DNA of 64,000 nucleotides from an uncultured Agathobacter sp. Its GTDB lineage: Bacteria; Bacillota; Clostridia; Lachnospirales; Lachnospiraceae. This document shows positions 25,769 through 34,092 of this stretch, one piece after another. A program made the translations under genes and the position numbers. Below the pieces are notes generated by a model. It was not told the DNA's origin and did not search any database. It was given only the letters and a program-made list of their open reading frames with translations. Position 1 is the first letter of the stretch. Each line of letters starts with the position of its first letter. The stretch spans positions 26,292 through 90,291 of the forward strand of contig CAMDYX010000004.1 in NCBI GenBank assembly GCA_945910395.1, given 5' to 3'.

Positions 25769-27124
25769 ATGAAAAAAAGATTTTTGAGTGTAATGATGGC
25801 AGGAACAATGCTTGCTATGACAGTTGCCGGCTGTGGAAGTACAGAATCTGTTTCCACAAGTGGGAAAACTGTTTCCGAGGCTGGAGAGAATACCGGGGTA
25901 ACAAATAGCACCTCTTCTGAAAAGGTAGAGGTAGAGTTTTGGTATTCCGGCGGTAAAACCGCAGTAGGTGTTGTACAGGAAATCGTAGATTCCTACAATG
26001 CATCACAGGATACTTATGTTGTAACAACGGTAACACAGGCAGACTACGGCGAAACCTACGAGAAGCTTCAGGCAGGAATTGCAGGAAATGCTGCACCGGA
26101 CTTAGTGCTGTTAGATAAAGGTTCTGCAAGAAGCCTATCAGATAAAGGATTAGTTGCAGATCTCGCGGAGCGTATGAGTGCAGATAGTGAATTTGATGAG
26201 GCAGATTATGTGAGTGCTTTTTTTGATCAGGTAAAGGATGGAAAAGGAAAAATTTTTGGTATCCCTGCTTATGGTACAACGCAGGTTCTTTACTACAATA
26301 TAGCAGCATTTAAAGAAGCGGGTGTTGATCCGCAGAGCATCAAAACCTGGCAGGACTTATCACAGGCCGCAGCAAAAATAAAGGCAGGTGGAACTTATAC
26401 CTATGGCTGGGAACCGATGTGGGGACCTGACAATTTGGTGGATGCTGCATTCTCGAACGGGGGAACGATTTTTAGTGAAGACGGACAGACTGTAACAATC
26501 AATTCAGAGGAATGGGTTGAAGTGTGGGAGGCTTTCCGGACATGGATTCATGAGGATGAGACAATGGCAATCCATTCCGGTGGACAAGGCTGGGAATACT
26601 GGTATAATACCATTGATGATGTACTTTTAGATGTTGCCGGCGGATATACAGGCTCTTCAGGAGACCAGGCCGATTTGGATTTTTCGATTGTAGGAGCTAT
26701 CGAACAGCCTGCATGGGATGAGAGCACCTCTTCGAAACCGATGGCAGTAGCACTTACCATGAGCGTTGTGGCAAGCTCATCCGAGGAAGAACAGGCCGGA
26801 GCGTATGATTTTATGAAGTATTTTACGAATGTAGAAAATCAGGCAAAGTGGTCCATGGCAACAGGGTATGTACCGGTTAATTTAAATGTAATGGAGGATG
26901 CTGCTTATCAGGCATATACTGCAGAAAATCCACAGGCCCTTGTACCATTTAATCAGGCATCCCATGGCTCTGTATACCCATTCGATCCAACAAGTGGAGC
27001 AATTTATGATGCACTGTCCATTGCTGCAGACAAGGTGGAGATTGATGGAATTTCTGCCCAGGAAGCTTTGGATGAGGCACAGAGAGCTGCCCAGGCAGCT
27101 CTGGATGAGGCTTTAGGAAACTAA
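25769..27124 (+). CDS. ABC importer substrate-binding lipoprotein (UgpB-like)
   Basis: The ATG after GAGAGGAAAAG gives a lipoprotein signal with lipobox VAGC, so the protein is anchored outside the membrane. The mature 430 residues follow the family 1 extracellular solute-binding fold (VEFWYSGGKTAVGVVQEIVD at the start, then a GIPAYGTTQVLYYN hinge strand). It has UgpB-type features: an aromatic EPMWGPDNLVDAA region and the VASSSEEEQAGAYDFMKYFT segment. Glycerol phosphodiesters are a plausible ligand because the next genes encode a phosphoesterase and a phosphatase, but an oligosaccharide is not excluded. Confidence 0.88.
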   Translation: MKKRFLSVMMAGTMLAMTVAGCGSTESVSTSGKTVSEAGENTGVTNSTSSEKVEVEFWYSGGKTAVGVVQEIVDSYNASQDTYVVTTVTQADYGETYEKLQAGIAGNAAPDLVLLDKGSARSLSDKGLVADLAERMSADSEFDEADYVSAFFDQVKDGKGKIFGIPAYGTTQVLYYNIAAFKEAGVDPQSIKTWQDLSQAAAKIKAGGTYTYGWEPMWGPDNLVDAAFSNGGTIFSEDGQTVTINSEEWVEVWEAFRTWIHEDETMAIHSGGQGWEYWYNTIDDVLLDVAGGYTGSSGDQADLDFSIVGAIEQPAWDESTSSKPMAVALTMSVVASSSEEEQAGAYDFMKYFTNVENQAKWSMATGYVPVNLNVMEDAAYQAYTAENPQALVPFNQASHGSVYPFDPTSGAIYDALSIAADKVEIDGISAQEALDEAQRAAQAALDEALGN

Positions 27125-27125
27125 T

Positions 27126-28625
27126 ATGGAATGCGTACTTGGTTTTTCTATCAGCAAGCACGAAAAAAAGGTTCAGACGGCAACTTTTGAGGTGCCGTCT
27201 TCCTGTTTGGCAATCTGTTTTTTACATGATATACCGGATCAGCTTGCGCTTTTAGTAAATATAATCGTAGAAGACCCCGGTGGGAAAATCCGATTTCAAA
27301 AGCAGCTGGGATATAGTGAGAGAGTAATCGGATTGGGAAAAACTTATTTGGATACTACTATCGGAGGAATTCCGGGAGCGATAGAAGCCGGAACCTGGAC
27401 AGTAAAAGTTATTTTAGCTTTGGAGTATGTGCAAAAATATTTCGCCGACGGAAAAACAAGTTTTACCATAACGGTAACGGACGAAAAAAAGCCGCTTAGG
27501 GAACATTTAGGCGAGGAAATCTGGGTGGACCAAAGCTTCCGGTATTCCGGGTACAATCCGGAAAAAAATTTCAGCCAGGAGAAAAGATGGTACAAGGGGG
27601 ATTTTCATACCCATACAAGACTATCGGATAGAAAAGAGACTCCGGAGCGTGTCATGGAAAAAGCACACTTTATGAATTTGGATTTTTATACTGCAACGGA
27701 GCATAACGTGATGCATACCGGTTGGCCGAAAACCGATGTATTGGTTTTGCCGGGGGTCGAAATTACAACATCTATTGGACATGCAAATTTATTCGGACTA
27801 CAGGAACGACCGGATTTTTTGGATGAGGTTTTGGAAAATGACGATAAAGAATTGCTAAGGGAAATATGGAATAAGATTGCAATTTGGTGCAGGAACCGGA
27901 AGGTTCTGTTTAGTATCAATCATCCGTTTTTGTATTTGTGGAAATGGGAATATTCGGATATTCCGTTGGAGTATATATCCTGCCTTGAAATCGTCAATGA
28001 TCCAACCTATGCTGCGGTAAAGGAGGCCCATGCAAGCGAAGCGAATATGCTTGCAATTCGTATGGCGGATGTTTTATGGGCAGATGGATACCGTATTTGC
28101 GCCATTGGAGGAAGCGATTCGCACAATCGACTGGATGAGTTTTATGAGGGTGCAGTCGAAAACTCCATTGCAGGAGATCCAGCAACCTGGTTTTACATGG
28201 AAAAGCTATGTGCATCCGAGGTATACAAAGAACTGAAAAACTGTTCTGCATGTGTGACCAGATATGTGGAAGAATTGAAAATGGTGCTTTATGCAAATGG
28301 AGAAAAAATTCCGCTTGGCGCTAAGCTGCCTGACTGCACAACCAGTCTTGAATGGGAGATCTCCATAAAAAGCAAAGAACATTTTCCGAAATTATTCGTG
28401 CTCATAAATGGGCGGAAGCAGGAATTATTACTAAAGAGCAATGATGGGCAAAACTATATTGGAAGCGGGGCATTGGAAATTCCGAAGGAGGATTATTGCT
28501 GGATTCGGTTTGGAGCAGAATCCGTCCGGAAAGAATTTATGATGTATGCAAATCCGGTTACCAGAGGAAAAACGATGCATAAATTGCATACATTTGAGGA
28601 TGTAAAGGCTGTATTGGAAATATGA
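27126..28625 (+). CDS. PHP-domain metallohydrolase (CehA/McbA-like phosphoesterase)
   Basis: The 499-residue cytosolic protein has a beta-rich N-terminal domain (about residues 1-150), then a PHP domain. The metal-binding HTH motif is in DFHTHTRLSD. Further metal ligands are likely in TATEHN (residues near 195), PGVEITT, the INHP segment and GGSDSH. The PHP family cleaves phosphoesters using two or three metals. It begins one base after the binding-protein stop and overlaps the following phosphatase by four bases (ATGA). This tight coupling suggests stepwise breakdown of an imported phosphodiester or phosphorylated sugar. The exact substrate is inference. Confidence 0.82.
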   Translation: MECVLGFSISKHEKKVQTATFEVPSSCLAICFLHDIPDQLALLVNIIVEDPGGKIRFQKQLGYSERVIGLGKTYLDTTIGGIPGAIEAGTWTVKVILALEYVQKYFADGKTSFTITVTDEKKPLREHLGEEIWVDQSFRYSGYNPEKNFSQEKRWYKGDFHTHTRLSDRKETPERVMEKAHFMNLDFYTATEHNVMHTGWPKTDVLVLPGVEITTSIGHANLFGLQERPDFLDEVLENDDKELLREIWNKIAIWCRNRKVLFSINHPFLYLWKWEYSDIPLEYISCLEIVNDPTYAAVKEAHASEANMLAIRMADVLWADGYRICAIGGSDSHNRLDEFYEGAVENSIAGDPATWFYMEKLCASEVYKELKNCSACVTRYVEELKMVLYANGEKIPLGAKLPDCTTSLEWEISIKSKEHFPKLFVLINGRKQELLLKSNDGQNYIGSGALEIPKEDYCWIRFGAESVRKEFMMYANPVTRGKTMHKLHTFEDVKAVLEI

Positions 28626-29374
28626 AGATAGCGGGAATTTTATTTGATAAGGATGGGACCCTGATTGATTTTTACAAGGTCTGGCAGGCTGCAACAGAAC
28701 CGGTAATAGAACGTATTTTTCAGACATATAAAATCGAAAGCTCCCACGAGAACCGAAAAGCGGTCTTAACGGGACTGGGAATAGAAGACGGAAAGATTGA
28801 CCCAAACGGAGCACTGGCATGGAAAACCTATCCGATGATTGCGGAAGATCTGACACCTATTTTGCAGAAACTGGTGCATCATGCCGTAATTTGCAAAGAA
28901 GAGCTTATTGTGCAGCTAAGTACCTGTTATGAAGAAGAAACCAGTAAGAATTGCGATCCAACGGCAAGCATTACGGATCTTTTGAAGCTGATGAGAACCT
29001 TGGCAGAGAAAAAAATCAGGATTGGTATTGCAACAACAGATACCTATAATGCAACCATAAGGTGTTTGAAAGGTTTAAAAATACTGGAGTATTTCTCCTT
29101 TTTTTCTATGGATCAGATGCCGGTTCCGATGCCGGTGAAACCGGATGGGACAATCCTTAGGCTGGCCGCAGAGTATTGGAAGGTTAAACCACAGGAGATC
29201 CTGGTTGTCGGTGACACACCAAATGATATGCGATTTGCCCATAATGGTGGTGCAATTGCAGTAGGCGTGCTTAGCGGAACTGGAAAGGAGCAGGATTTGC
29301 TTCCGGTTGCGGATCATATCATTGAATCGGTGGATGCCCTGCCACAGCTGATAGAAGAATTGGAGAACTGTTAA
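28622..29374 (+). CDS. HAD-family phosphatase
   Basis: Motif I is DKDGTLIDF, with the nucleophile and general acid aspartates intact. Motif II is IATTDT, motif III is a Lys in a MPVKPDG context, and motif IV is VGDTPNDM. A helical cap lies between motif I and II, as in phosphoglycolate-phosphatase-like proteins. At 250 residues it has normal length. The start overlaps the PHP-gene stop by four bases, indicating translational coupling. It probably removes the phosphate left after the PHP enzyme acts. Confidence 0.85.
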   Translation: MKIAGILFDKDGTLIDFYKVWQAATEPVIERIFQTYKIESSHENRKAVLTGLGIEDGKIDPNGALAWKTYPMIAEDLTPILQKLVHHAVICKEELIVQLSTCYEEETSKNCDPTASITDLLKLMRTLAEKKIRIGIATTDTYNATIRCLKGLKILEYFSFFSMDQMPVPMPVKPDGTILRLAAEYWKVKPQEILVVGDTPNDMRFAHNGGAIAVGVLSGTGKEQDLLPVADHIIESVDALPQLIEELENC

Positions 29375-29376
29375 GT

Positions 29377-29697
29377 ATGGGATATGTGTTACTGGCTGTC
29401 GCAATTCTTTCTGAGATTGTCGGAACAGCCTATTTGAAGCAGACAGAAGGATTTACAAAACTTATTCCTTCTATGATCTGTATTTTGGCATATGGAGTGT
29501 GCCACTATTCCTTCGCAAAATGCTTACTACGAGTCAATTTGAGTGTAGGTTATGCCATTTGGTGTGGAATCGGTTTGGTAATTACCACATTAATATCTGT
29601 TTTAGTGTACAAGGAAAAAATCTCAATACCGGGAATCCTTGGCGTAGGGCTCATCCTGATTGGATGCGTACTGGTAAATGGATTTGGAAGTAAATAG
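29377..29697 (+). CDS. Small multidrug resistance (SMR) family transporter
   Basis: The 106-residue protein has four membrane helices. The essential glutamate is in AILSEIVGTAYLK in helix 1, matching Glu14 of EmrE. GFTKLIPSMICI and the C-terminal GLILIGCVLVNGFG are family-typical. SMR proteins export cations such as quaternary amines or guanidinium in exchange for protons. It starts two bases after the HAD gene and ends the operon before a terminator. In this setting it might export an amine head group released from a phosphodiester; that is inference. Confidence 0.88.
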   Translation: MGYVLLAVAILSEIVGTAYLKQTEGFTKLIPSMICILAYGVCHYSFAKCLLRVNLSVGYAIWCGIGLVITTLISVLVYKEKISIPGILGVGLILIGCVLVNGFGSK

Positions 29698-29709
29698 TAG
29701 TTAAAGATT

Positions 29710-29734
29710 GCGCAGTGTAATACTGCGCTTTTTT
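29710..29734 (+). terminator. Rho-independent terminator of the ABC-PHP-HAD-SMR operon
   Basis: GCGCAGT pairs with ACTGCGC around a 5-base loop, and six T residues follow. The T tract runs straight into the first repeat of the next Pho box. Confidence 0.9.
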
Positions 29735-29800
29735 CTTACACAAATTTTACATAGATTTTATATTTCTACGATATTAGATTTTACAGGACAAGAATAACAT
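29735..29800 (+). promoter_or_regulatory. Pho-box promoter of the alarmone synthetase operon
   Basis: CTTACA (29735), TTTACA (29746) and TTTATA (29757) are spaced exactly 11 bases apart, with another TTTACA at 29780. A -10-like TAACAT begins 15 bases after the start of the last repeat. The same last-repeat-to--10 distance occurs at the pstS and phoB promoters in this window. This fits activation by PhoB/PhoP under phosphate limitation. Confidence 0.75.
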
Positions 29801-29860
29801 AAAACTTGAGAACATATACACGTTTTTCCGAAATGGGAGTTACGAAAGAAGGGGAAAAGT

Positions 29861-30091
29861 ATGACAGTTATATGGAATTATGTAAATAAAAAATTGGTAC
29901 GTGATCATGCGAAGATTAGCTGCTTCCTTATAGCAAACGTTATGTTCTGGGGAATGATCGGATTTCTGCTGTGGAGTGTGATACAGCTTTTCGCACTTAA
30001 GACAATTGACTATGCACTCTGCTTTATCGGTTATCCGGCATTCTTTATAGGAATCGTTGGAGGAACGCTGTTTTTATGGAAGAAATACTAG
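29861..30091 (+). CDS. Small two-helix membrane protein
   Basis: The 76-residue product has two hydrophobic segments (near residues 24-46 and 51-72) and a charged N-terminus. The start follows GAAGGGG. Its last 16 bases overlap the alarmone synthetase gene, implying translational coupling. I do not recognise a family. Its position as first gene of a phosphate-starvation operon suggests it may place or regulate the synthetase at the membrane, but this is inference. Confidence 0.7.
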   Translation: MTVIWNYVNKKLVRDHAKISCFLIANVMFWGMIGFLLWSVIQLFALKTIDYALCFIGYPAFFIGIVGGTLFLWKKY

Positions 30092-30693
30092 AGAAAACAA
30101 AAGACTACTGGAACGAAGAAAATACAAAAAAGTATGAGGGTGCGATGCAGCTTCTGACTTCGAAAATCAAGGAGTTCGATGCTTCTTATTATGAAGAAAC
30201 CGGGCATCATTTCATCCGTTTCATTGAAAAACGCTTAAAGAGTCCGGAAAGCATAGCAAACAAACTAAAGCGCAAAGGGAAAAAAGCGGAAGGGTTGCAG
30301 ATTGAAGAGCTGATCAGTGATCTGGCAGGGGTGCGTATCATCTGCTTTGATACCAGCCAGATTTATAAAGTGGCCCGGATGATCGGAGAATGCGGAGAAT
30401 TTGAAATCCTGAAAGTAAAAGACTATATCTTTAGACCGAAAGATAATGGCTATCAGAGCTACCACATCATTTTGAACATTCATTCTGTAAAGGTGGAACT
30501 TCAGATTCGTACCATACTGATGGATGCGTGGTCATCCTTAGATTCCATTCTTATCTATAAGAAATCCACTCCTATTTCCGAACAACTAAAGAAAGACATT
30601 ATTCGTTTTTCAAAATGGAGCAGAAAAATGGACAAAATGGTTCAAAGGATGATGTCAAGAAAGGTGGACACGAATGCAAAACAGAAGAAGTAA
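30076..30693 (+). CDS. Small alarmone synthetase (RelA/SpoT synthetase domain only)
   Basis: This 205-residue cytosolic protein has the ppGpp synthetase motifs in order: RLKSPESIANKLKRKG, ISDLAGVRIIC, VKDYIFRPKDNGYQSYH and VELQIRTILMDAWSSLD. It lacks the hydrolase, TGS and ACT domains, as in RelP/RelQ-type synthetases. The usual His after WATIE is replaced by Ser (SLDSILIYK), a deviation worth noting. The family transfers pyrophosphate from ATP to GDP or GTP. The gene overlaps its neighbours on both sides and sits behind a Pho box, so phosphate starvation probably raises its expression. Confidence 0.86.
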   Translation: MEEILEKTKDYWNEENTKKYEGAMQLLTSKIKEFDASYYEETGHHFIRFIEKRLKSPESIANKLKRKGKKAEGLQIEELISDLAGVRIICFDTSQIYKVARMIGECGEFEILKVKDYIFRPKDNGYQSYHIILNIHSVKVELQIRTILMDAWSSLDSILIYKKSTPISEQLKKDIIRFSKWSRKMDKMVQRMMSRKVDTNAKQKK

Positions 30694-31162
30694 GAAACTA
30701 CCAATCATATGGTTGCTGCTGGCAGCAGTTTTAGGCGTATTCTGCGGTTGCAGTGCAGATGCAAAGGAAGACAGAAACAGTATGGATTTGAATGTACTGG
30801 GAAAAATCATGGTCTGCATGAGAGAGGAAGGGTCCGGAACAAAGGATGTCTTTTCAGAGAATATCTCGGAAAGTGCCAGCCTGGAGCAGGTTTCCTATAT
30901 TGCAGAGGGAAATGATGAAGTAATTGCCTATGTGCAAAACTACCCGGGAGCAATCGGCTACGTATCCAAGGGAAAGGCCGTTGCTGCAAAAGGCGTTTCC
31001 CTGGTGGAAACAGATGAGAAAATAGCACGGCCATTCTATCTTGTACATATGGGAGAGCAGAACGATCTGGAAAGAGATTTTATGAGAATGACGATGGAAG
31101 ATATCGGGAAAATATATGATGGGACCTATACTGCGTGGAGTAATTTGAAGGAGGAAAAGTAG
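30674..31162 (+). CDS. Half-length PstS-like phosphate-binding lipoprotein
   Basis: The N-terminus is a lipoprotein signal with a cysteine in CGCS. The mature part is only about 135 residues and matches the second half of PstS: REEGSGTKDVF corresponds to RESGSGTRDAF of the pstS product at 34 kb, and NYPGAIGYVS to TPGAIGYVS; the ARPFYLV strand also matches. The N-terminal lobe that completes the phosphate cleft in normal PstS is absent. The gene overlaps the synthetase gene by 20 bases, so it is not a random fragment. It may be a sensor or adaptor rather than a transporter subunit. Confidence 0.8.
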   Translation: MQNRRSKKLPIIWLLLAAVLGVFCGCSADAKEDRNSMDLNVLGKIMVCMREEGSGTKDVFSENISESASLEQVSYIAEGNDEVIAYVQNYPGAIGYVSKGKAVAAKGVSLVETDEKIARPFYLVHMGEQNDLERDFMRMTMEDIGKIYDGTYTAWSNLKEEK

Positions 31163-31163
31163 G

Positions 31164-32852
31164 ATGAACGAAACACTAAAGATATTGTTTGGCCTTTTCG
31201 GAGGACTGGCAATTTTTATCTTTGGAATGAATATGATGAGCGAATGTCTGCAAAAGGCAGCGGGAGAGAAGATGAAAAAGATTCTTGGTCTCCTTACCAA
31301 AAATCCGCTGCTGGGTGTTCTTGCAGGGGCTCTTACCACGGCAGTATTGCAGAGCAGTAGTGCGACAACGGTAATGGCGATCGGTTTCGTAAGTGCAGGG
31401 CTTATGACCTTGCCACAGGCAATTTCCATTATTCTTGGCGCAAACATCGGAACCACAATGACCGCACAGATCATTGCGTTTAAAATCAGTGATTACATTT
31501 ATCTGTTTATTGCAGTGGGCTTTATCATTTCTTTTGTCTGTAAAAAGGAAAAAATAAAAAATATTGGTCAGACGATTTTTGCCTTTGGACTGTTGTTTGA
31601 AGGAATTGAGACTATGGGGGGTGTGATGAAACCCTTGGCGGGAAGCCCCTTCTTTACGGATTTGATCGAGAAAGTGGCAGGAATACCAATTCTTGGTATT
31701 TTTGTGGGAACATTGATGACCTTGGTAGTGCAGAGCAGTAGTGCAACAATTGCTGTTCTTCAGAATTTTGCTGCACAGCCATGTGCAGATGGGGTTACGA
31801 GCATTATCGGACTGGCCGGAGCAATTCCGATTCTGCTGGGAGATAATATCGGTACCACAATCACTGCACTTTTGGCATCGGTGGGACAGAGCAAGGATGC
31901 AAAGCGGACAGCAGTTGCCCACAGCATTTTTAACATATCCGGAGCATTTTTGTTTGTATGGTTCGTAAAACCTTATGCAGCTCTAATTCAATACATTTCT
32001 CCAAAGGGAAATGAGGTGGATGTGATTTCCAGACAAATCGCAAATGCACATACAGGATTTAATCTGGTCATGACGCTTATCTGGCTTCCGCTGATTGGTC
32101 TCTTGGTCAAGATTGTAATGATCATCATTCCAAAAAAGGATGGCGATTCTGTGGTGCCTGTGGCAGCTACCGCTTATCTGGATGACAAGCTGGCCTCCCA
32201 GCCTACCGTGGCTCTTCATCTGGTTACAAAGGAAGTCATTCACTGCGGAAAGCTGGTGGAGGATATTCTGTTAAAGATCAGAGAGGTATCGGACAAGAAC
32301 GAAGAAAAGCTTTCCAATGATATTATACAATCGGTGGAACAGGAGCATGCCATCTATGAAAAAATAAATGACTACATTGCGAAAGTATTTGCGGAGGGAG
32401 TTGTAACGGAGGAACAGGTAAGTGCGTCCACAAGGCTTATGAATATTCTCTGTGATATTGACCGAATTGCCAATTGGAGTAAAGACATTACACAGCTTTT
32501 GATGGGAAAAAGCGGGAAAAAGAGTAAGCTTTCCAAGGAGGCAAAAAAGGATATCCGAAAAGCGGTGCGCCTTATTCTGGAAATGTATGCATATGCATTA
32601 CATGTGCTGGTAAATGAAGATGAAACAGGAAAGAAGAATATCCAGAAAAAGAAGGAAGAGGTACTGCTTTTAGAGGAGAAAATGAGAAAAGCACATATGG
32701 AGCGTGTGGGACAGAATAAGTGCAGTGTGAAGATGACGGCGATGTATAACGGAATTCTTCAGGACATCGACAGGATGGGAAACAGCTGTGTGAACTTGGT
32801 AGATATGGCATTGGAAAATCCAGGCATGGAGCTTCTGATTGAAGAGGTATAA
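31164..32852 (+). CDS. Na/Pi cotransporter family protein with PhoU-like C-terminal domain
   Basis: The 562-residue protein has two repeated transport segments, each with the hallmark QSSSATT/QSSSATI motif and a following glycine-rich GANIGTT or GDNIGTT. About nine membrane helices occupy residues 1-315. A C-terminal cytosolic helical domain (about residues 345-550) resembles PhoU. The family imports phosphate with sodium. It is one base after the PstS-like lipoprotein gene, in an operon with a Pho box, so a phosphate-starvation role is likely. Confidence 0.92.
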   Translation: MNETLKILFGLFGGLAIFIFGMNMMSECLQKAAGEKMKKILGLLTKNPLLGVLAGALTTAVLQSSSATTVMAIGFVSAGLMTLPQAISIILGANIGTTMTAQIIAFKISDYIYLFIAVGFIISFVCKKEKIKNIGQTIFAFGLLFEGIETMGGVMKPLAGSPFFTDLIEKVAGIPILGIFVGTLMTLVVQSSSATIAVLQNFAAQPCADGVTSIIGLAGAIPILLGDNIGTTITALLASVGQSKDAKRTAVAHSIFNISGAFLFVWFVKPYAALIQYISPKGNEVDVISRQIANAHTGFNLVMTLIWLPLIGLLVKIVMIIIPKKDGDSVVPVAATAYLDDKLASQPTVALHLVTKEVIHCGKLVEDILLKIREVSDKNEEKLSNDIIQSVEQEHAIYEKINDYIAKVFAEGVVTEEQVSASTRLMNILCDIDRIANWSKDITQLLMGKSGKKSKLSKEAKKDIRKAVRLILEMYAYALHVLVNEDETGKKNIQKKKEEVLLLEEKMRKAHMERVGQNKCSVKMTAMYNGILQDIDRMGNSCVNLVDMALENPGMELLIEEV

Positions 32853-32856
32853 GAGG

Positions 32857-33268
32857 ATGAAAAAAGAGGATATGAATTGTTATACAAATAGGGAATTGTC
32901 ATGGCTTTCTTTCAATGAAAGAGTTTTAAATGAGGCTGGAAATCCAAAGGTTCCACTGGCAGAGCGGCTTACCTTTGCCTCCATTTACCAGACAAATCTG
33001 GATGAGTTTTTTATGGTCCGTGTAGGAACACTGATGAGCCAGATGAATTCAAAGGAAAAAATCTATGAAAATAAGACGGGGATGAGCAGTGAAGAGCAGG
33101 TTGCAGCAATCTTAAAAAGAACCCGGGAGCTGGAGAAGAAAAAGGCTCATACCTACGAGCAGCTGATGGGAGAATTACGGAATTGTGGAGATGAGAGAGC
33201 TGCTGCTTAGCGTCTTGGAGCAATATGTTCCGGAGGATACGGAAAATAAAGGAAACGAGAATGAATGA
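32857..33268 (+). pseudogene. ppk1: Polyphosphate kinase 1, N-terminal remnant
   Basis: The frame opens with the PPK1 N-terminal signature: [16 protein letters not shown], then [20 protein letters not shown] and [10 protein letters not shown]. After about 118 residues it stops at a TAG. A second frame directly after ([16 protein letters not shown]) continues PPK1-like sequence for 25 codons and then ends. The complete enzyme is about 690 residues, so the histidine kinase core is missing. This is a frameshifted and 3'-deleted gene. The HD-domain gene starts within its last bases. Confidence 0.85.
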
Positions 33269-33944
33269 AGCGAGAATAAATGAAGCGATGAAATATGAAG
33301 ATATTGTAAAGAATAAGGAAATCTGTGCACTTTTAAAGAAAGGAAATGAGAATCTGGGGGTACTGGGATATACCGACCATTCGAAGGCGCACTGCAAGCT
33401 GGTGGCGGAGCATGCCGCATATATTCTTGAAACACTTGGCTATTCGGCCCGTGAGGTTGAGCTTGCAAGAATAGCAGGATTTATGCATGATATCGGAAAT
33501 GCCATCAATCGTACCAGACACGCGGAGTACGGAGCACTTCTTGCCAACGATATTTTAAAGGAGACCGGCATGGAGCGGGAGGACCGGCTTGCTGTTGTAT
33601 CAGCTATCGGGAATCATGATGAGTCAACCGGAGGGGCGTTAGATGTCATCTCTGCGGCTCTTATTATTGCGGACAAAACGGATGTGCGCCGGAATCGTGT
33701 CAGAACCAAGGAACAGGCCAACTTTGATATTCATGACCGGGTAAATTACGCGGTTACCGGTGCAAAGCTAAAGGTGAATGTAGAAAAGAAAACAATTTCC
33801 CTCAATTTGCAGATTGATGAAAAAATCTGTACCATGTACGAGTATTTTGAAATTTTTCTTGGACGGATGATGATGTGCCGACAGGCGGCAGAAATGCTTG
33901 GAACAAAATTTAAGCTGACGGCTAACGGAAGTAAGGTACTTTAA
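33261..33944 (+). CDS. HD-domain phosphohydrolase
   Basis: The start has AAAGGA 7 bases upstream. The product is about 227 residues. HD-superfamily ligands are visible: H in EHAAYI, HD in GFMHDIGNAINRTRHAEYG, H in IGNHDEST and D in IADKTD. The family hydrolyses phosphate esters or nucleotides with metal ions. It follows the broken ppk1 and is the last gene of the Pho-box operon. Possible roles are degradation of (p)ppGpp or another nucleotide; nothing in the sequence proves either. Confidence 0.82.
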   Translation: MNEARINEAMKYEDIVKNKEICALLKKGNENLGVLGYTDHSKAHCKLVAEHAAYILETLGYSAREVELARIAGFMHDIGNAINRTRHAEYGALLANDILKETGMEREDRLAVVSAIGNHDESTGGALDVISAALIIADKTDVRRNRVRTKEQANFDIHDRVNYAVTGAKLKVNVEKKTISLNLQIDEKICTMYEYFEIFLGRMMMCRQAAEMLGTKFKLTANGSKVL

Positions 33945-33947
33945 ATC

Positions 33948-34012
33948 TTTACACTTCTTTACAATTCTATTACGAAGGCTTGATAGCAGATTTTACAATC
34001 GCCTTTTAGAAT
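33948..34012 (+). promoter_or_regulatory. Pho-box promoter of pstSCAB
   Basis: Repeats at 33948 (TTTACA), 33958 (TTTACA), 33969 (ATTACG), 33980 (TTGATA) and 33992 (TTTACA) run at 10-12-base spacing. A -10 TAGAAT starts 15 bases after the start of the last repeat. This matches the layout before phoB and before the alarmone operon. Confidence 0.85.
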
Positions 34013-34046
34013 GTCTCTTGTGATGAATAAATAAGAGACATTTTTT
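34010..34046 (+). terminator. Terminator overlapping the pstS transcription start
   Basis: AATGTCTCTT pairs with AAGAGACATT, followed by TTTTTT. Its left arm begins within the -10 box, so pstS transcripts starting near 34019 would lack that arm. It should therefore stop only read-through from the upstream operon. Confidence 0.8.
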
Positions 34047-34092
34047 ATTGCCGGAATAAATCCGGCAAAAAGGAAAGAGAGGAAAATCGATT

